Origin: Chlorobiaceae bacterium
GTDB taxonomy: Bacteria; Bacteroidota; Ignavibacteria; Ignavibacteriales; Ignavibacteriaceae
Direction of reading: 5' to 3'
Length of the DNA: 64,000 bases
Assembly (NCBI GenBank): GCA_013824085.1
Contig: PNNF01000003.1
Coordinates: forward strand, 57,736 to 121,735
The translations under genes and the position numbers were made by a program. The stretch's first letter is position 1, and every line of letters starts with the position of its first letter. Below are positions 28,101-36,312 of the stretch, one piece after another. The notes beneath the pieces were generated by a model. It was not told where the DNA came from. It saw only the letters and a program-made list of their open reading frames with translations, and made no database searches.

Positions 28101-30456
28101 CAAAAGTAGGAGGAGCAAAAACAGAATTAAAAAGATCATCATGTGCAAGTTTAATTTGATTTAATTCTTGTTGATTTGAAGATAACCCACCACTAAATAA
28201 AATTCCTGTTCTATTCCATCTATCAAAACGCCTATTCATATATGTCTGATGCTTTGCCTGATAATCTCGAACATCAGAATTATTATTAAAGGGTAATCTT
28301 CCAACAAACATCTCTTGTAAGTTTACATTACTATCATTAAACGTTGTGAACCAAGTATCGCTCACAGGAAATCCAAAAGATGGAACAAGATTTTGTTTAC
28401 GAATTGCGGGTGCTGGTTCCCAAATATTTTTGTAATCATAATTCGCATCACCAAGAAGCAACAGATATGAAGCACTTGGTCTCTGCCAAAAAGTGTAAGC
28501 ATATTCCAAAAAATCTTTAATCGATTGCGAAGATAGATGACCAAAACTAAATTCATCATAAATATCATCAACAAAAATTAATTCTGTTTTGTATCCATAT
28601 TTTTGTGTTATAAAATTTTTATATTCGTTGGCACTAGTGCTCAAAACCCTATTTGAAATTATTATATATTCTGCGCTTCTACTTCTGTTTCGCAAATTTG
28701 AAAAGTTTTTTCTTGTTACAAATCTAGGTTTTCTTACACCATTCGTATTCACTAACAAATAAACATCCCCACCTTTTACTGTGTCAGTAAACGTTAAAGT
28801 TCTGTTTGTAATAACCACAGTTTGAAAAGAAAAAATCTTCTTAAACGTTGGATTAATTTTGTATAGGATTAAATTTGTATCGTTAGCAGCGATATTAAAT
28901 ACTTGAATGTTTCTAATTGATTGAGAAACAGTATCAGGAATTCTTATAAGAATTGAATCATTGATTGCGACATTTCTTCTAAAATATTCGACATCAATCC
29001 AATCAATCAATGCTTGGTCGAATGTGCCACTAGCTGGCAGTCCAATTAAATTTAAAGTGTTGTTGCCTTCGTTTAACAAATTTGATGACAATACAGAATT
29101 TAAGTTTACAGTTTGTCTAAAATTAAATGTGATTGAATCTCGAATAACATTTGAGTTAATTCCAAGTCCTATTTTATGCGGACTACTAACTGCGTTTGCA
29201 GCTTGACTAATGAAGCGAATGTATGTTCTAAAATGAGTATTTGGGATTCTATTATTTATGGAAAAATTAAATGGTAGTTGCCAGCCTCTCTGAATAAATT
29301 GCCAAGTAAAAACTTTATTCTCCTGCCAATAAGGTAATTGTACTCGTGGGGACACATTATCATAAAACCAAATCCGTCGTTCTTGTTCTAAGTGCATAAA
29401 TGAAAGAGAAGAAGTAATTGTATCAGTTAATCCAGAAATAAAATTTCTCCCTTCTGCTATCCGCTTTCCATCACCACCTCCCCAACTTAGCCAATAAAAT
29501 GACGTGTCAGTATATCGATTCATATAGTTTATATAATCTTCGCCTTGGTTAACAATCCTTCTATAATCTTGATTGCTATAATTTTTTTCGGCGTAGAATT
29601 CAATAAAATTATTTTGTCTAAAATCATCACTCAAATTATCTCTTAAGAAAATTGGTATTTCATTCCCATTAAAAAATAATTTTATTCTACGAGGAATTAC
29701 TGCTGTTGGATTTACTCCCATTGCAATTAAATCATCAGATGAAATTCTGTAAATGCCGTCGTGAATTACTGCAAGTTTTAAATGCTCAGCAGAGAAGTCA
29801 ATCCAGTTGCCCGTTGTGTCAGTGATTGATTGAAACGAACTCCGGTAGCTTCGGAAATTTTGTGCGAGTTCATAATTTAAGATGTAACGACTTAAGTAAT
29901 GATCAAATTCTCCAACTGGCTCAGTATTTATTTGAAAGGGCTGAACATTATTATAAGATATCTCGAGATCCGCTTTTTCAATTTGAATTAATTCTTTTTC
30001 TCGCCAATTAACTCTTGTATGATTTATTTTTACAATAGCACAATAATAATCTCTCATCCAAACATAATCAATAACCTGAAGCTCCTCGATTGGATAAATA
30101 TCAAAAAAATAATTTTGGTCCTCATTAGGTTCAATATTGTTTAATTCTGTTTCGGTGATGAAGTAAGAAGGATCAATGTTGCTAAGCGTTCTGGTTTGCT
30201 TATTGGTCAACTTAAATTCTGCTTTACTACCGGGAGGAATAGCAATAAGAAAAGTTTTACTTTGCGGTATTAAAGTGTCAGCTTCTTGAAAAGATTTATG
30301 AATAAGATGCTTCTCAACAAAACTAATTTCTTCTTTAAATGAGATAGAAATTTTTTGTGGTTCTGAAGATGATGAAATGTTTTGTGAAAATATTTCAAAA
30401 AAACTCGGTGATAAAAAAATTATCAAAACGTGAAGAATAAAAAAACATCTATTCAT
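25108..30456 (-). CDS. C25 (gingipain) family cysteine peptidase, PorU/PorU2-like, with T9SS sorting domain
   Basis: A 1782-residue exported protein. The ATG at 30456 starts a signal peptide (MNRCFFILHVLIIF...IFSQ); the frame is open upstream to 30546 but that would hide the signal. The peptidase core (about residues 590-950) has YLLLLGDANYDYKN, SYIGHSGTQIW with His826 and DFGCSTGKF with Cys858. The 32-residue spacing matches the gingipain His-Cys dyad. CARDB-like beta domains follow (about 990-1100 and 1440-1560), and the C-terminus YNYPNPSKGETYFTFRL...VTIVR is a type A sorting domain. PorU is the T9SS sortase; the 'PorU2'-type long form is my best guess. It may process T9SS cargo such as the BNR protein at 3-7 kb. 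Confidence 0.85.
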   Translation of the reverse strand: MNRCFFILHVLIIFLSPSFFEIFSQNISSSSEPQKISISFKEEISFVEKHLIHKSFQEADTLIPQSKTFLIAIPPGSKAEFKLTNKQTRTLSNIDPSYFITETELNNIEPNEDQNYFFDIYPIEELQVIDYVWMRDYYCAIVKINHTRVNWREKELIQIEKADLEISYNNVQPFQINTEPVGEFDHYLSRYILNYELAQNFRSYRSSFQSITDTTGNWIDFSAEHLKLAVIHDGIYRISSDDLIAMGVNPTAVIPRRIKLFFNGNEIPIFLRDNLSDDFRQNNFIEFYAEKNYSNQDYRRIVNQGEDYINYMNRYTDTSFYWLSWGGGDGKRIAEGRNFISGLTDTITSSLSFMHLEQERRIWFYDNVSPRVQLPYWQENKVFTWQFIQRGWQLPFNFSINNRIPNTHFRTYIRFISQAANAVSSPHKIGLGINSNVIRDSITFNFRQTVNLNSVLSSNLLNEGNNTLNLIGLPASGTFDQALIDWIDVEYFRRNVAINDSILIRIPDTVSQSIRNIQVFNIAANDTNLILYKINPTFKKIFSFQTVVITNRTLTFTDTVKGGDVYLLVNTNGVRKPRFVTRKNFSNLRNRSRSAEYIIISNRVLSTSANEYKNFITQKYGYKTELIFVDDIYDEFSFGHLSSQSIKDFLEYAYTFWQRPSASYLLLLGDANYDYKNIWEPAPAIRKQNLVPSFGFPVSDTWFTTFNDSNVNLQEMFVGRLPFNNNSDVRDYQAKHQTYMNRRFDRWNRTGILFSGGLSSNQQELNQIKLAHDDLFNSVFAPPTFGGIGRHFYKTVSPATNFGPYPQELINATIDSSALIISYIGHSGTQIWDNGIVQTSNLESLFEDRNPLITDFGCSTGKFAEPDVDCFGEVFINSSTKGEAIIYLSNTSLGYLSTSLRFPKIFYDKLLNDTINSIGAVHALAKFEQFSRFGFTDVNRVFNYCNLILGDPAVNFASPRKPNLIVAQNKIDLINVVSDLSDSAEIKFVLKNYGRTSSDSVNIEIKNNFNNQIAYQKNLRILVPHFEDTIRFNIPVKNLAGRHNLNISVDPQYAISEIYEDDNEINFEFFVPASSLRFLAAENYYSVSNNSLSLLNPTQRQLSNIESFKLQIADNKNFINATEIVNNFDTLLTRINFANLLTDKRYWVKAKINNPLNEWSSSFSFLNSTRNISWNLTADDSELNVELINSNYDSLTGSWALTSGNNNLKITSAGFNDGGQGSLIYNGVEFLPNTFFWGIATALFDTVSLSPHDIRIFSYNDTAPTDSMISYLNRLPANTRIIFIASTDAVHSILGFSRGTPIRRLLETFGSVYSDSVLYRESWAMIGRKGASRGTVPESYRKLFQGPAILEVEQNFPIISGSIITPSISGVSEYKTLYLQHQLPAGASIEVFPIAVNKYNTIDTLSRLTFNSRLDSASITHIDPRNYKSIKFRVNLSRNNLLESPQLKSVSLNYKTQPELAINYQVVKIDKDSLLIGDSLKLNFDLRNIGEVQADSFNVRVEIIKPDNSRQPIFTALIPSMPPNSKKDFAVTYRPFNIDSHQFLISIDSENKIQEIFEDNNFFLIPFYVKTDRSIPSLDVKIDGVTILDGDLINPQPTIKAELVDPTLVPLTDTSSVIFFLNNSRIFANDPRMNYTFNVSNPKVVATFTPTLSDGFYTLRILGKNALSYDTVEVVKAFSVMNEAALLNVYNYPNPSKGETYFTFRLTQIPEDLTIRIFTVAGRLIREINKNSAQLNYDFNRIFWDGRDADGDLVANGTYIYRVTMRVADKTLSTTEKVTIVR

Positions 30457-30505
30457 TTTGTTAATTGTTATTTTGTTTTTCAATTGAGCGAAAGCTAAAG
30501 AACTT

Positions 30506-30628
30506 TTAGGAAGTTTTTCCACTTTTATTTTTAAATTTAGATACAAATACCATTAAGAAAAAATACGGAATTCCTAGTACATATCTTTTCCAAAGTCTTC
30601 TGCGTTCTTGAAATATATTTTTCGGCAT
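30506..30628 (-). CDS. 40-residue putative small membrane protein
   Basis: A short frame starting ATG four bases after the stop of the upstream fragment. Basic N-terminus (FQERRRLWKRY) then one hydrophobic helix (VLGIPYFFLMVFVS) then a basic tail. The basic-hydrophobic-basic layout and tight spacing suggest a real product, but at this size chance is possible. It lies in the 5' leader of the C25 peptidase gene. Confidence 0.4.
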   Translation of the reverse strand: MPKNIFQERRRLWKRYVLGIPYFFLMVFVSKFKNKSGKTS

Positions 30629-30631
30629 TTT

Positions 30632-31169
30632 TCATTGCGAGGCAATATTTTTTAATTCATTAATAAAAGATTTTTCATATTCTTCATTTGTTCGGATAAA
30701 GTAATTGTAATGTTTTTCTCTTAAATCAAAATCGATTTGTGAGTAAAGGCTTTCAGAAATCTTAGTAAACAATTCGTCACTTTTTCCAACCAGAGTAGCT
30801 GTATTAAATTTTTTTAAGTTGTACGGATCATTTCCATTTTTATCCTGAAGATAAATTATTTTACAGTCAGTTTTATAGCTCAACGAAAATTGAGCTCTCT
30901 TCTACAAAAGCTAATTTAACTTTTGGCAAAAAGTCATTTAGATTAGCTTTAATTTTTTCAATCTCAGAGAAGAAATTAGCATCAAAATCGCTTCCTGTTT
31001 TTTGAATAAGTTTAGATTTAATATTTAAAAAAATAGCATGAATAAAGACTGAAAGTCGGTTTGTAATAACAAACAATTCATAATTTTTTTTAAATAACGC
31101 TTTATTAAACCGTAAATAAAACTTAAATCTATCTTTTGATTCGCAATAGACTAAAACTTTTTTCTTCAT
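30632..31169 (-). pseudogene. Frameshifted polysaccharide-locus gene, function unknown
   Basis: Two overlapping frames cover one apparent gene. The first (98 residues from the ATG at 31169, MKKKVLVYCESKDRFKFYLR) ends at a TAA near 30873. The second frame (from about 30883 down to 30632) goes on with LSYKTDCKIIYLQDKNGNDP. Removing one base near 30884-30890 joins them smoothly (SSIFLSYKTD), giving about 180 residues. The opening resembles capsule-export or glycan-modifying proteins, but I do not recognise it. Either a true broken gene, a programmed shift or an assembly error; it may also be short for its family. Confidence 0.6.
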
Positions 31170-31187
31170 AATATTATTTTGCAAAAG

Positions 31188-32108
31188 TTATCTCTCCTTT
31201 ACGTTAAAACCCTGCAAATCCCCTTTTTGTAAATAATACCTTATTCCTTTTATGCAAGCATCAAAACAAATTATGATTCTTTTTAGGCTTTTATCAGAAA
31301 TAATAACGTGGAACAATGTTATTATTAATTTGATTATAAATATCGAAAGTGAAAAAAAATTATTTAAGTAGTTTAATTTTTTTAGTTCATCAAATACTAA
31401 CCAGCTATTTCTGATATTGTAAAAAAGGTTGATGTTACTTTCCTTCCAGAAATGATATCTGAGTTTTGTGGCCAAAATAATATCTTTTTTTTTTTTAACA
31501 ACTAAATATTTGTGTAAGTAAATTACATTCGTGTATATAGCAGCTTTGAGTCCATAAATTAAATCATCTTTTATTATAAAATATTTTATTTCAGGAAAAC
31601 CAATTTTTTCGACTATAGAACTATGAATAAACATTCCTTCAAAACATGCATAATTTACAAATGAATACTCTTTGTTATTAAAGGACTTGTCATGAAATTG
31701 AATAATGCGACCTGTAGAAACATCTAATACCCCTTCCCATTGAAGTGGAATATTGTCATAGTAAATCCTTGCGGGATGTATGCATAAGGAGAAGTTAGTA
31801 TATTTTAACAATTCTTCTAATGCGTAATTTACCATTTCAATATCATCATCCATACACCAAATCCAATCAGCACCATTTTCGTAACAATATTTAATTCCAG
31901 TGTGAAATCCACCAGCACCACCAGAATTTTCTTGAGTGATAATTGTTAAATCTTTTTGTGTTGATAGCCAATCTAAAGTCCCATCGCTACTTGAATTATT
32001 AACCACAACTATCTCATCCAATTTATATGTTTGTATTCTTAATGAATCGATACATTCTTTTAGATAATTGAGTCGGTTATATGTAACGACTACAGCTTTT
32101 ATATTCAT
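31188..32108 (-). CDS. GT2 glycosyltransferase, GlfT-like (putative galactofuranosyltransferase)
   Basis: A 306-residue GT-A fold enzyme. VVVTYNRLNYLKECIDSL opens the Rossmann core, VVNNSSSDGT binds the nucleotide, and NSGGAGGFHTGIKY followed by WCMDDDIEM (metal-binding DDD) is the pattern of GlfT-type galactofuranosyltransferases. UDP-galactopyranose mutase, which makes the UDP-Galf donor, is two genes upstream in the same operon, which supports the call. The acceptor is unknown. Confidence 0.85.
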   Translation of the reverse strand: MNIKAVVVTYNRLNYLKECIDSLRIQTYKLDEIVVVNNSSSDGTLDWLSTQKDLTIITQENSGGAGGFHTGIKYCYENGADWIWCMDDDIEMVNYALEELLKYTNFSLCIHPARIYYDNIPLQWEGVLDVSTGRIIQFHDKSFNNKEYSFVNYACFEGMFIHSSIVEKIGFPEIKYFIIKDDLIYGLKAAIYTNVIYLHKYLVVKKKKDIILATKLRYHFWKESNINLFYNIRNSWLVFDELKKLNYLNNFFSLSIFIIKLIITLFHVIISDKSLKRIIICFDACIKGIRYYLQKGDLQGFNVKER

Positions 32109-32138
32109 ATTAATTTCCTAATATACTTTTATCTTTTT

Positions 32139-33068
32139 TTAAGGATAATATTTTTTTCTATCTTCATAAAATTTTGCTCGTAAAGAATATTTTATTTTTA
32201 AGTAAAGTGGTGAAACAAAAAAAATGTAATTGTCTTTATAAATTTTTTGTATTTCAAAAGGAATTTCCATTCGGTTCATTTTCCCTAATTTATATGCTTT
32301 ATATAAAGTTTTGGGATGCTTAAAATGATAACCATTTTTGATTGAAGCTAAAATAATTTTTACAATCAAATTAATCATTATTAAAATTTTATACCATCCA
32401 GTAAAAAATTTGGCCGTTATGTAAAAATGATTGCGGATCTGTGTATTAAATTTGTTATTCCTTACTGTTTTTGAACTATTGGCTCCACTAAAATGGTAAC
32501 AAATAATGTCCGAAACATGGGCAATTTTAAATCCTCGCCCTAAAGCCCTAATACTAAATTCTAACTCATGCTCCCATATAAAAATATTTTTATCAAATCC
32601 TTTTAATGAAGTAATGATTTTTTTTGAAATTAAAACACAACATCCCCAAAACAAAATGATTCCGAAGGGGCAATCGATAGTGAAATCTGTTCCAGTAATC
32701 GGGTTAATATTTTTGGGATAAACAATATCACAATTATTCTTAAATGTAAATTCCAATAAATCAACTAAACTCTTTTCGGAAATTAAGGTATCATCATCTA
32801 GAACAAGACAATAATCAGTTGTTAACTCCTTGAACCCATAATTCCAAGCACTAATTCCAATATTAGATTCAAGCGCTATCAATTCAACTTCAGGGAAATT
32901 ACTCTGAATCATTTCAACCGTTCCATCTGTTGAACCATTATCAACTACGATAATTTTTAATTTTACGCTGTTAAATTTTACTAGATTCGTTAGGTTTTGC
33001 CTTAATAACTCTTTACGGTTAAAAGATAAAATATTAACCGTCAAACAATATTTATTTTCTATACCCAT
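32139..33068 (-). CDS. GT2 family glycosyltransferase
   Basis: A 309-residue GT-A enzyme, probably a rhamnosyl- or related transferase by general resemblance. LTVNILSFNRKELLRQNL and VVDNGSTDGTVEMI form the nucleotide site, and LVLDDDTLI is the metal-binding motif. WEHELEFSIRALGRGF holds the ED-like catalytic region. The ATG at 33068 overlaps the glf stop (TGATG), so it is coupled to glf. The C-terminal 80 residues are basic with hydrophobic patches suited to membrane contact. Confidence 0.88.
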   Translation of the reverse strand: MGIENKYCLTVNILSFNRKELLRQNLTNLVKFNSVKLKIIVVDNGSTDGTVEMIQSNFPEVELIALESNIGISAWNYGFKELTTDYCLVLDDDTLISEKSLVDLLEFTFKNNCDIVYPKNINPITGTDFTIDCPFGIILFWGCCVLISKKIITSLKGFDKNIFIWEHELEFSIRALGRGFKIAHVSDIICYHFSGANSSKTVRNNKFNTQIRNHFYITAKFFTGWYKILIMINLIVKIILASIKNGYHFKHPKTLYKAYKLGKMNRMEIPFEIQKIYKDNYIFFVSPLYLKIKYSLRAKFYEDRKKYYP

Positions 33069-34162
33069 CAAATCTTATTTCGAAAAATTTTTAGTGTATT
33101 TGCCACAACTTGATCCATATTAAAGTATTGATATTCTGCTAATCTACCGCAGAAGATTATTGATTTTAATTTATCAGTTTCATTTTTGTAAATTCGATAC
33201 AATTTTTTATTCTCCTCAGTTGGGATTGGATAAAATGGATCTCCTTCGCTAGTTGAAAATTCCTTGGATACTGTTGTTGAAGATGCAATTTGTCCTGTCA
33301 AATATTTGTATTCTGTAACTCGAGTAAAGTCAACTGATAAATCAGAATAGTTTAGATTGCCGGAACTTTGAAGAAACTCTGTGTCGTGATTCTCAAACTC
33401 AAATAGTAATGAACGATATGGTAGTTTGCCAAAACTATAATCAAAAAATTCATCCATAGGTCCGGTGTAAATCATTTTATTAAACTTCACTGAGTCGAGA
33501 ATAGATTTGTAATCAGTGTTCAATATTACTTCTATGTTTTTGTGCTTCAGAATTTTCTCAAACATTTTTGTATAGCCATCCTTTGGCATAAATTGATATT
33601 TGTCTGAAAAATATCTGCAATCATCGTTGGTGCGTGTTGGCACTCTTCCACATACAAGCGGTGATAATTCTTTTGGTTCAATTCCCCACTGTTTTTTTGT
33701 ATAATTTTTATAAAATTTTTCAAACAATTCGTATCCAACTTGATTAACAACAATATCTTCGGAAGTTAGAATTGGGAATCTATTTTCTTTTTTTGATTCA
33801 AAAAATTTTTCCACTTCATCTTCTGATTTTAAGTTCAAATTATAAAGTTTATTTATGGTTAATCTATTAATTGGAATTGGATAATAGATGTTGTTGTGAA
33901 ATGCTAAAACTTTGTGTTCATAAAATCGCCATTCTGTAAAGTGTGACAAATATTCAAATACGTCTTTACTGTTTGTATGAAAAATGTGAGGACCATATCT
34001 ATGAATTAATATTCCATACTCATCATATTCATCATAAGCATTACCAGCGATGTGATTTCTTTTTTCTACAATCAAAACTTTTTTGTCTAATTGTGAAGCT
34101 ATTCTTTCAGCCATTACAGCACCTGAGAAACCAGCACCAATAATTAAAAAATCGTAAATCAT
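33068..34162 (-). CDS. glf: UDP-galactopyranose mutase
   Basis: A 364-residue flavoenzyme that interconverts UDP-galactopyranose and UDP-galactofuranose. It starts FLIIGAGFSGAVMAERIA, the FAD-binding Gly motif, followed by VEKRNHIAGNAYDEYDE. HRYGPHIFHTNSKDVFEYL, YTKKQWG, RVPTRTNDDCRYF and the C-terminal GRLAEYQYFNMDQVVA are all family hallmarks. It supplies the Galf donor for the neighbouring GlfT-like GT2. Confidence 0.97.
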   Translation of the reverse strand: MIYDFLIIGAGFSGAVMAERIASQLDKKVLIVEKRNHIAGNAYDEYDEYGILIHRYGPHIFHTNSKDVFEYLSHFTEWRFYEHKVLAFHNNIYYPIPINRLTINKLYNLNLKSEDEVEKFFESKKENRFPILTSEDIVVNQVGYELFEKFYKNYTKKQWGIEPKELSPLVCGRVPTRTNDDCRYFSDKYQFMPKDGYTKMFEKILKHKNIEVILNTDYKSILDSVKFNKMIYTGPMDEFFDYSFGKLPYRSLLFEFENHDTEFLQSSGNLNYSDLSVDFTRVTEYKYLTGQIASSTTVSKEFSTSEGDPFYPIPTEENKKLYRIYKNETDKLKSIIFCGRLAEYQYFNMDQVVANTLKIFRNKI

Positions 34163-34163
34163 C

Positions 34164-35402
34164 TTAAAATAAATTTTTCATATTTCTGATAAAAATAAAA
34201 AGTAGCCCAACAAAGACTACAACCTCTGTTAACATCGTTGCAAATGCTGCACCAAGATAACCATACTCTGGAATAAAAATAAAATTTAAAATAATATTTG
34301 CAATTGCTCCTATTGAAATTGCAATACTGTAAGTTTTTTGATATCCCCAGAGAGTCAGTGGTTGTCCAATCGACATATTTATTGAAATGACTAAAGCATT
34401 CAAAGCTAACAGAAGAAGTGGAACAGCTGCTCTGATATATTCAATACCAAAAATTAAGATTACTAATTGTTCAGAAAAAATAAACAGTATCAAAAATGCC
34501 AAAACTCCAAATGCCAAAATGATTAAAGCATAATATTTAAAAACTGAAAATGTAATTGCTCTATCATTACCAGAATATTTAGCTAAGGTTGGAGTGAACG
34601 CTTTAAATAATAGTCCGAAAGGAAGTATTGCTATCATAAAAATTTTGTAAGCTGCATTATAAATTCCCACTTCTTCTGGTGTTCTCATAAAGCCGAGCAT
34701 TATTAAATCAATATTGTAATAAACTGAAATCATTATAGATGAAACTAAAAGTGGATAACTTTCACGAATAATATTTTTTAGAAATATTCGGTCTAAAGAT
34801 AAATTTATTGCAAAATATTTTTTTCTATAAAGAAATAACAGTAAGAATGAATTAACAATTAACGATATCGAAAATATCGCTGATGCAATTATTAAATCAG
34901 CTTCAGTATTTACGAAAACCATTATGGCTATCAAACTTAAAATGCTTGTTGAAATTTGTCTAATTGCAACATATTTCATTTTTTCAATTGCGAGAAAAAC
35001 AAAATTTAAAATTGTTGCATTAAACAAAAGTGATAAGCCAGTTAGTAATATCACAATTTTATAAGTTGGTGTTTTATCAATCAACAAAATAAAAATTGAT
35101 AATAAAAAAAAGCTACCAATGGAAAGTAGAAGTCGAAATGTTAGAATATTGTTTACATACTTTGGAATTAAAGTTCTATCACGAGAAAGGTCTCTTGTTG
35201 CTATCGTATCGATTCCGAAGTTTACAACGAGTCCGAAAAAATAAACGATTGCAATAGCAAAGCCGAGAATTCCAAATCCTTCAGGTGAAATAACACGAGC
35301 TAAATAAACCAGAGTAAAAAAAGAAATTATTTTTCTTACGATTTCGCCTGCAGAAAGTGAAACAAAATTTTTATAGATGTTATTTCCTACCAACCCCCTC
35401 AA
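34164..35402 (-). CDS. Wzx-type polysaccharide flippase (MOP/MATE superfamily)
   Basis: A 412-residue integral membrane protein with about 12 helices (for example IISFFTLVYLARVISPEGFGILGFA near the N-terminus, and paired helices to the end). LARVISPEGFGILGF is the common O-antigen/polysaccharide flippase motif. It should move lipid-linked repeat units across the inner membrane. The start is TTG: no ATG is available before the first helix, and GGAGAAG lies 8 bases upstream of it. It is the first gene of the glf-GT2-GT2 operon. Confidence 0.9.
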   Translation of the reverse strand: MRGLVGNNIYKNFVSLSAGEIVRKIISFFTLVYLARVISPEGFGILGFAIAIVYFFGLVVNFGIDTIATRDLSRDRTLIPKYVNNILTFRLLLSIGSFFLLSIFILLIDKTPTYKIVILLTGLSLLFNATILNFVFLAIEKMKYVAIRQISTSILSLIAIMVFVNTEADLIIASAIFSISLIVNSFLLLFLYRKKYFAINLSLDRIFLKNIIRESYPLLVSSIMISVYYNIDLIMLGFMRTPEEVGIYNAAYKIFMIAILPFGLLFKAFTPTLAKYSGNDRAITFSVFKYYALIILAFGVLAFLILFIFSEQLVILIFGIEYIRAAVPLLLLALNALVISINMSIGQPLTLWGYQKTYSIAISIGAIANIILNFIFIPEYGYLGAAFATMLTEVVVFVGLLFIFIRNMKNLF

Positions 35403-35659
35403 TTAATATGCTTCTCCATTAATCTCATTAGATATTTTTCTTACATTGTTTACAATTTGTTATTCAAAAATGATTACTCAATTTTTTACAGAATTAAAAA
35501 ACAAAAATAATCTTTTTATCGACTGTTTATCTACCGTTAATTGTATAAAGGAAAAAATTATTTTGCAGATTTTTCAACTAAAAAAATATTTTGTAAGCCC
35601 CAACATTTCTCGTGTGTGTAGATTTTTAATTTAGAAAATTTTTTAGAGAATTATAATTT

Positions 35660-36292
35660 TTATTTAACGCAATTTATTTCTTCCAACACGAAGACCGATT
35701 GCTTTCCTGTTTTCTTAAATTGCACGCTCTTCTCTGAAATTATTTTATTTAGCATTAGTATGTGATAGGAAATTATTTCAAGCTCTTCAATTAAATCATT
35801 CTTATAATCATCATAAACATATTCATTAAAATAATTTTCTAAATGTTGCTCGTTTATTTGTGGAAGATCGAAAAGTCTGATAAGTATTTTTTTTATAGAA
35901 TTGATTTTTGTTTTTTCAAGATTCCAAATAGAAAAATTGTAGATGAATTCTGCTTTGATAGAAATTTTCTTAGAAGCATTTGGATCTTCCCGCTGAAGAG
36001 AAATAATAAAATTAAATTTTCCTGATGAACTTACTTCTAATTGATCATAAATTATTTCAAACAATATTTCATCAATTAAAAAAACAACTTTTAATTTTTT
36101 GTTTTCAAGTTCATGGAATTCTCGGATTTTCCAATTTAAGTTTTTTAGATACGCTACTGCAGGAGAGAACGTCGCTTGATCATTGAACGAACCATAAGAA
36201 TTTAGAATCTTAGAAAAACCTTTTGCTGCATATTGATTCTTTGAATTCTTTGAATTCGATACTGAGTTAATATTTGTAACATTGTTATACAT
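35660..36292 (-). CDS. Hypothetical protein at the end of the flagellar cluster
   Basis: Not recognised. 210 residues, no signal peptide or membrane helix, a Ser/Asn-rich start (MYNNVTNINSVSNSKNSKNQ) and a mixed alpha-beta body (KKLKVVFLIDEILFEIIYDQ; KINSIKKILIRLFDLPQINE). The gene begins 20 bases after the REC-DHp gene in the same direction, so it is probably co-transcribed with the flagellar signalling genes. It is probably cytoplasmic; nothing further can be said. Confidence 0.65.
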   Translation of the reverse strand: MYNNVTNINSVSNSKNSKNQYAAKGFSKILNSYGSFNDQATFSPAVAYLKNLNWKIREFHELENKKLKVVFLIDEILFEIIYDQLEVSSSGKFNFIISLQREDPNASKKISIKAEFIYNFSIWNLEKTKINSIKKILIRLFDLPQINEQHLENYFNEYVYDDYKNDLIEELEIISYHILMLNKIISEKSVQFKKTGKQSVFVLEEINCVK

Positions 36293-36312
36293 GGCATAAG
36301 TCCCATAAAATA

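Noticed and set aside
35597..35604. GCCCCAAC, the start motif of the REP (GTTGGGGC), also partly near 22893
   Set aside because: Only eight bases match and there is no palindrome beside it, so a REP remnant cannot be claimed.
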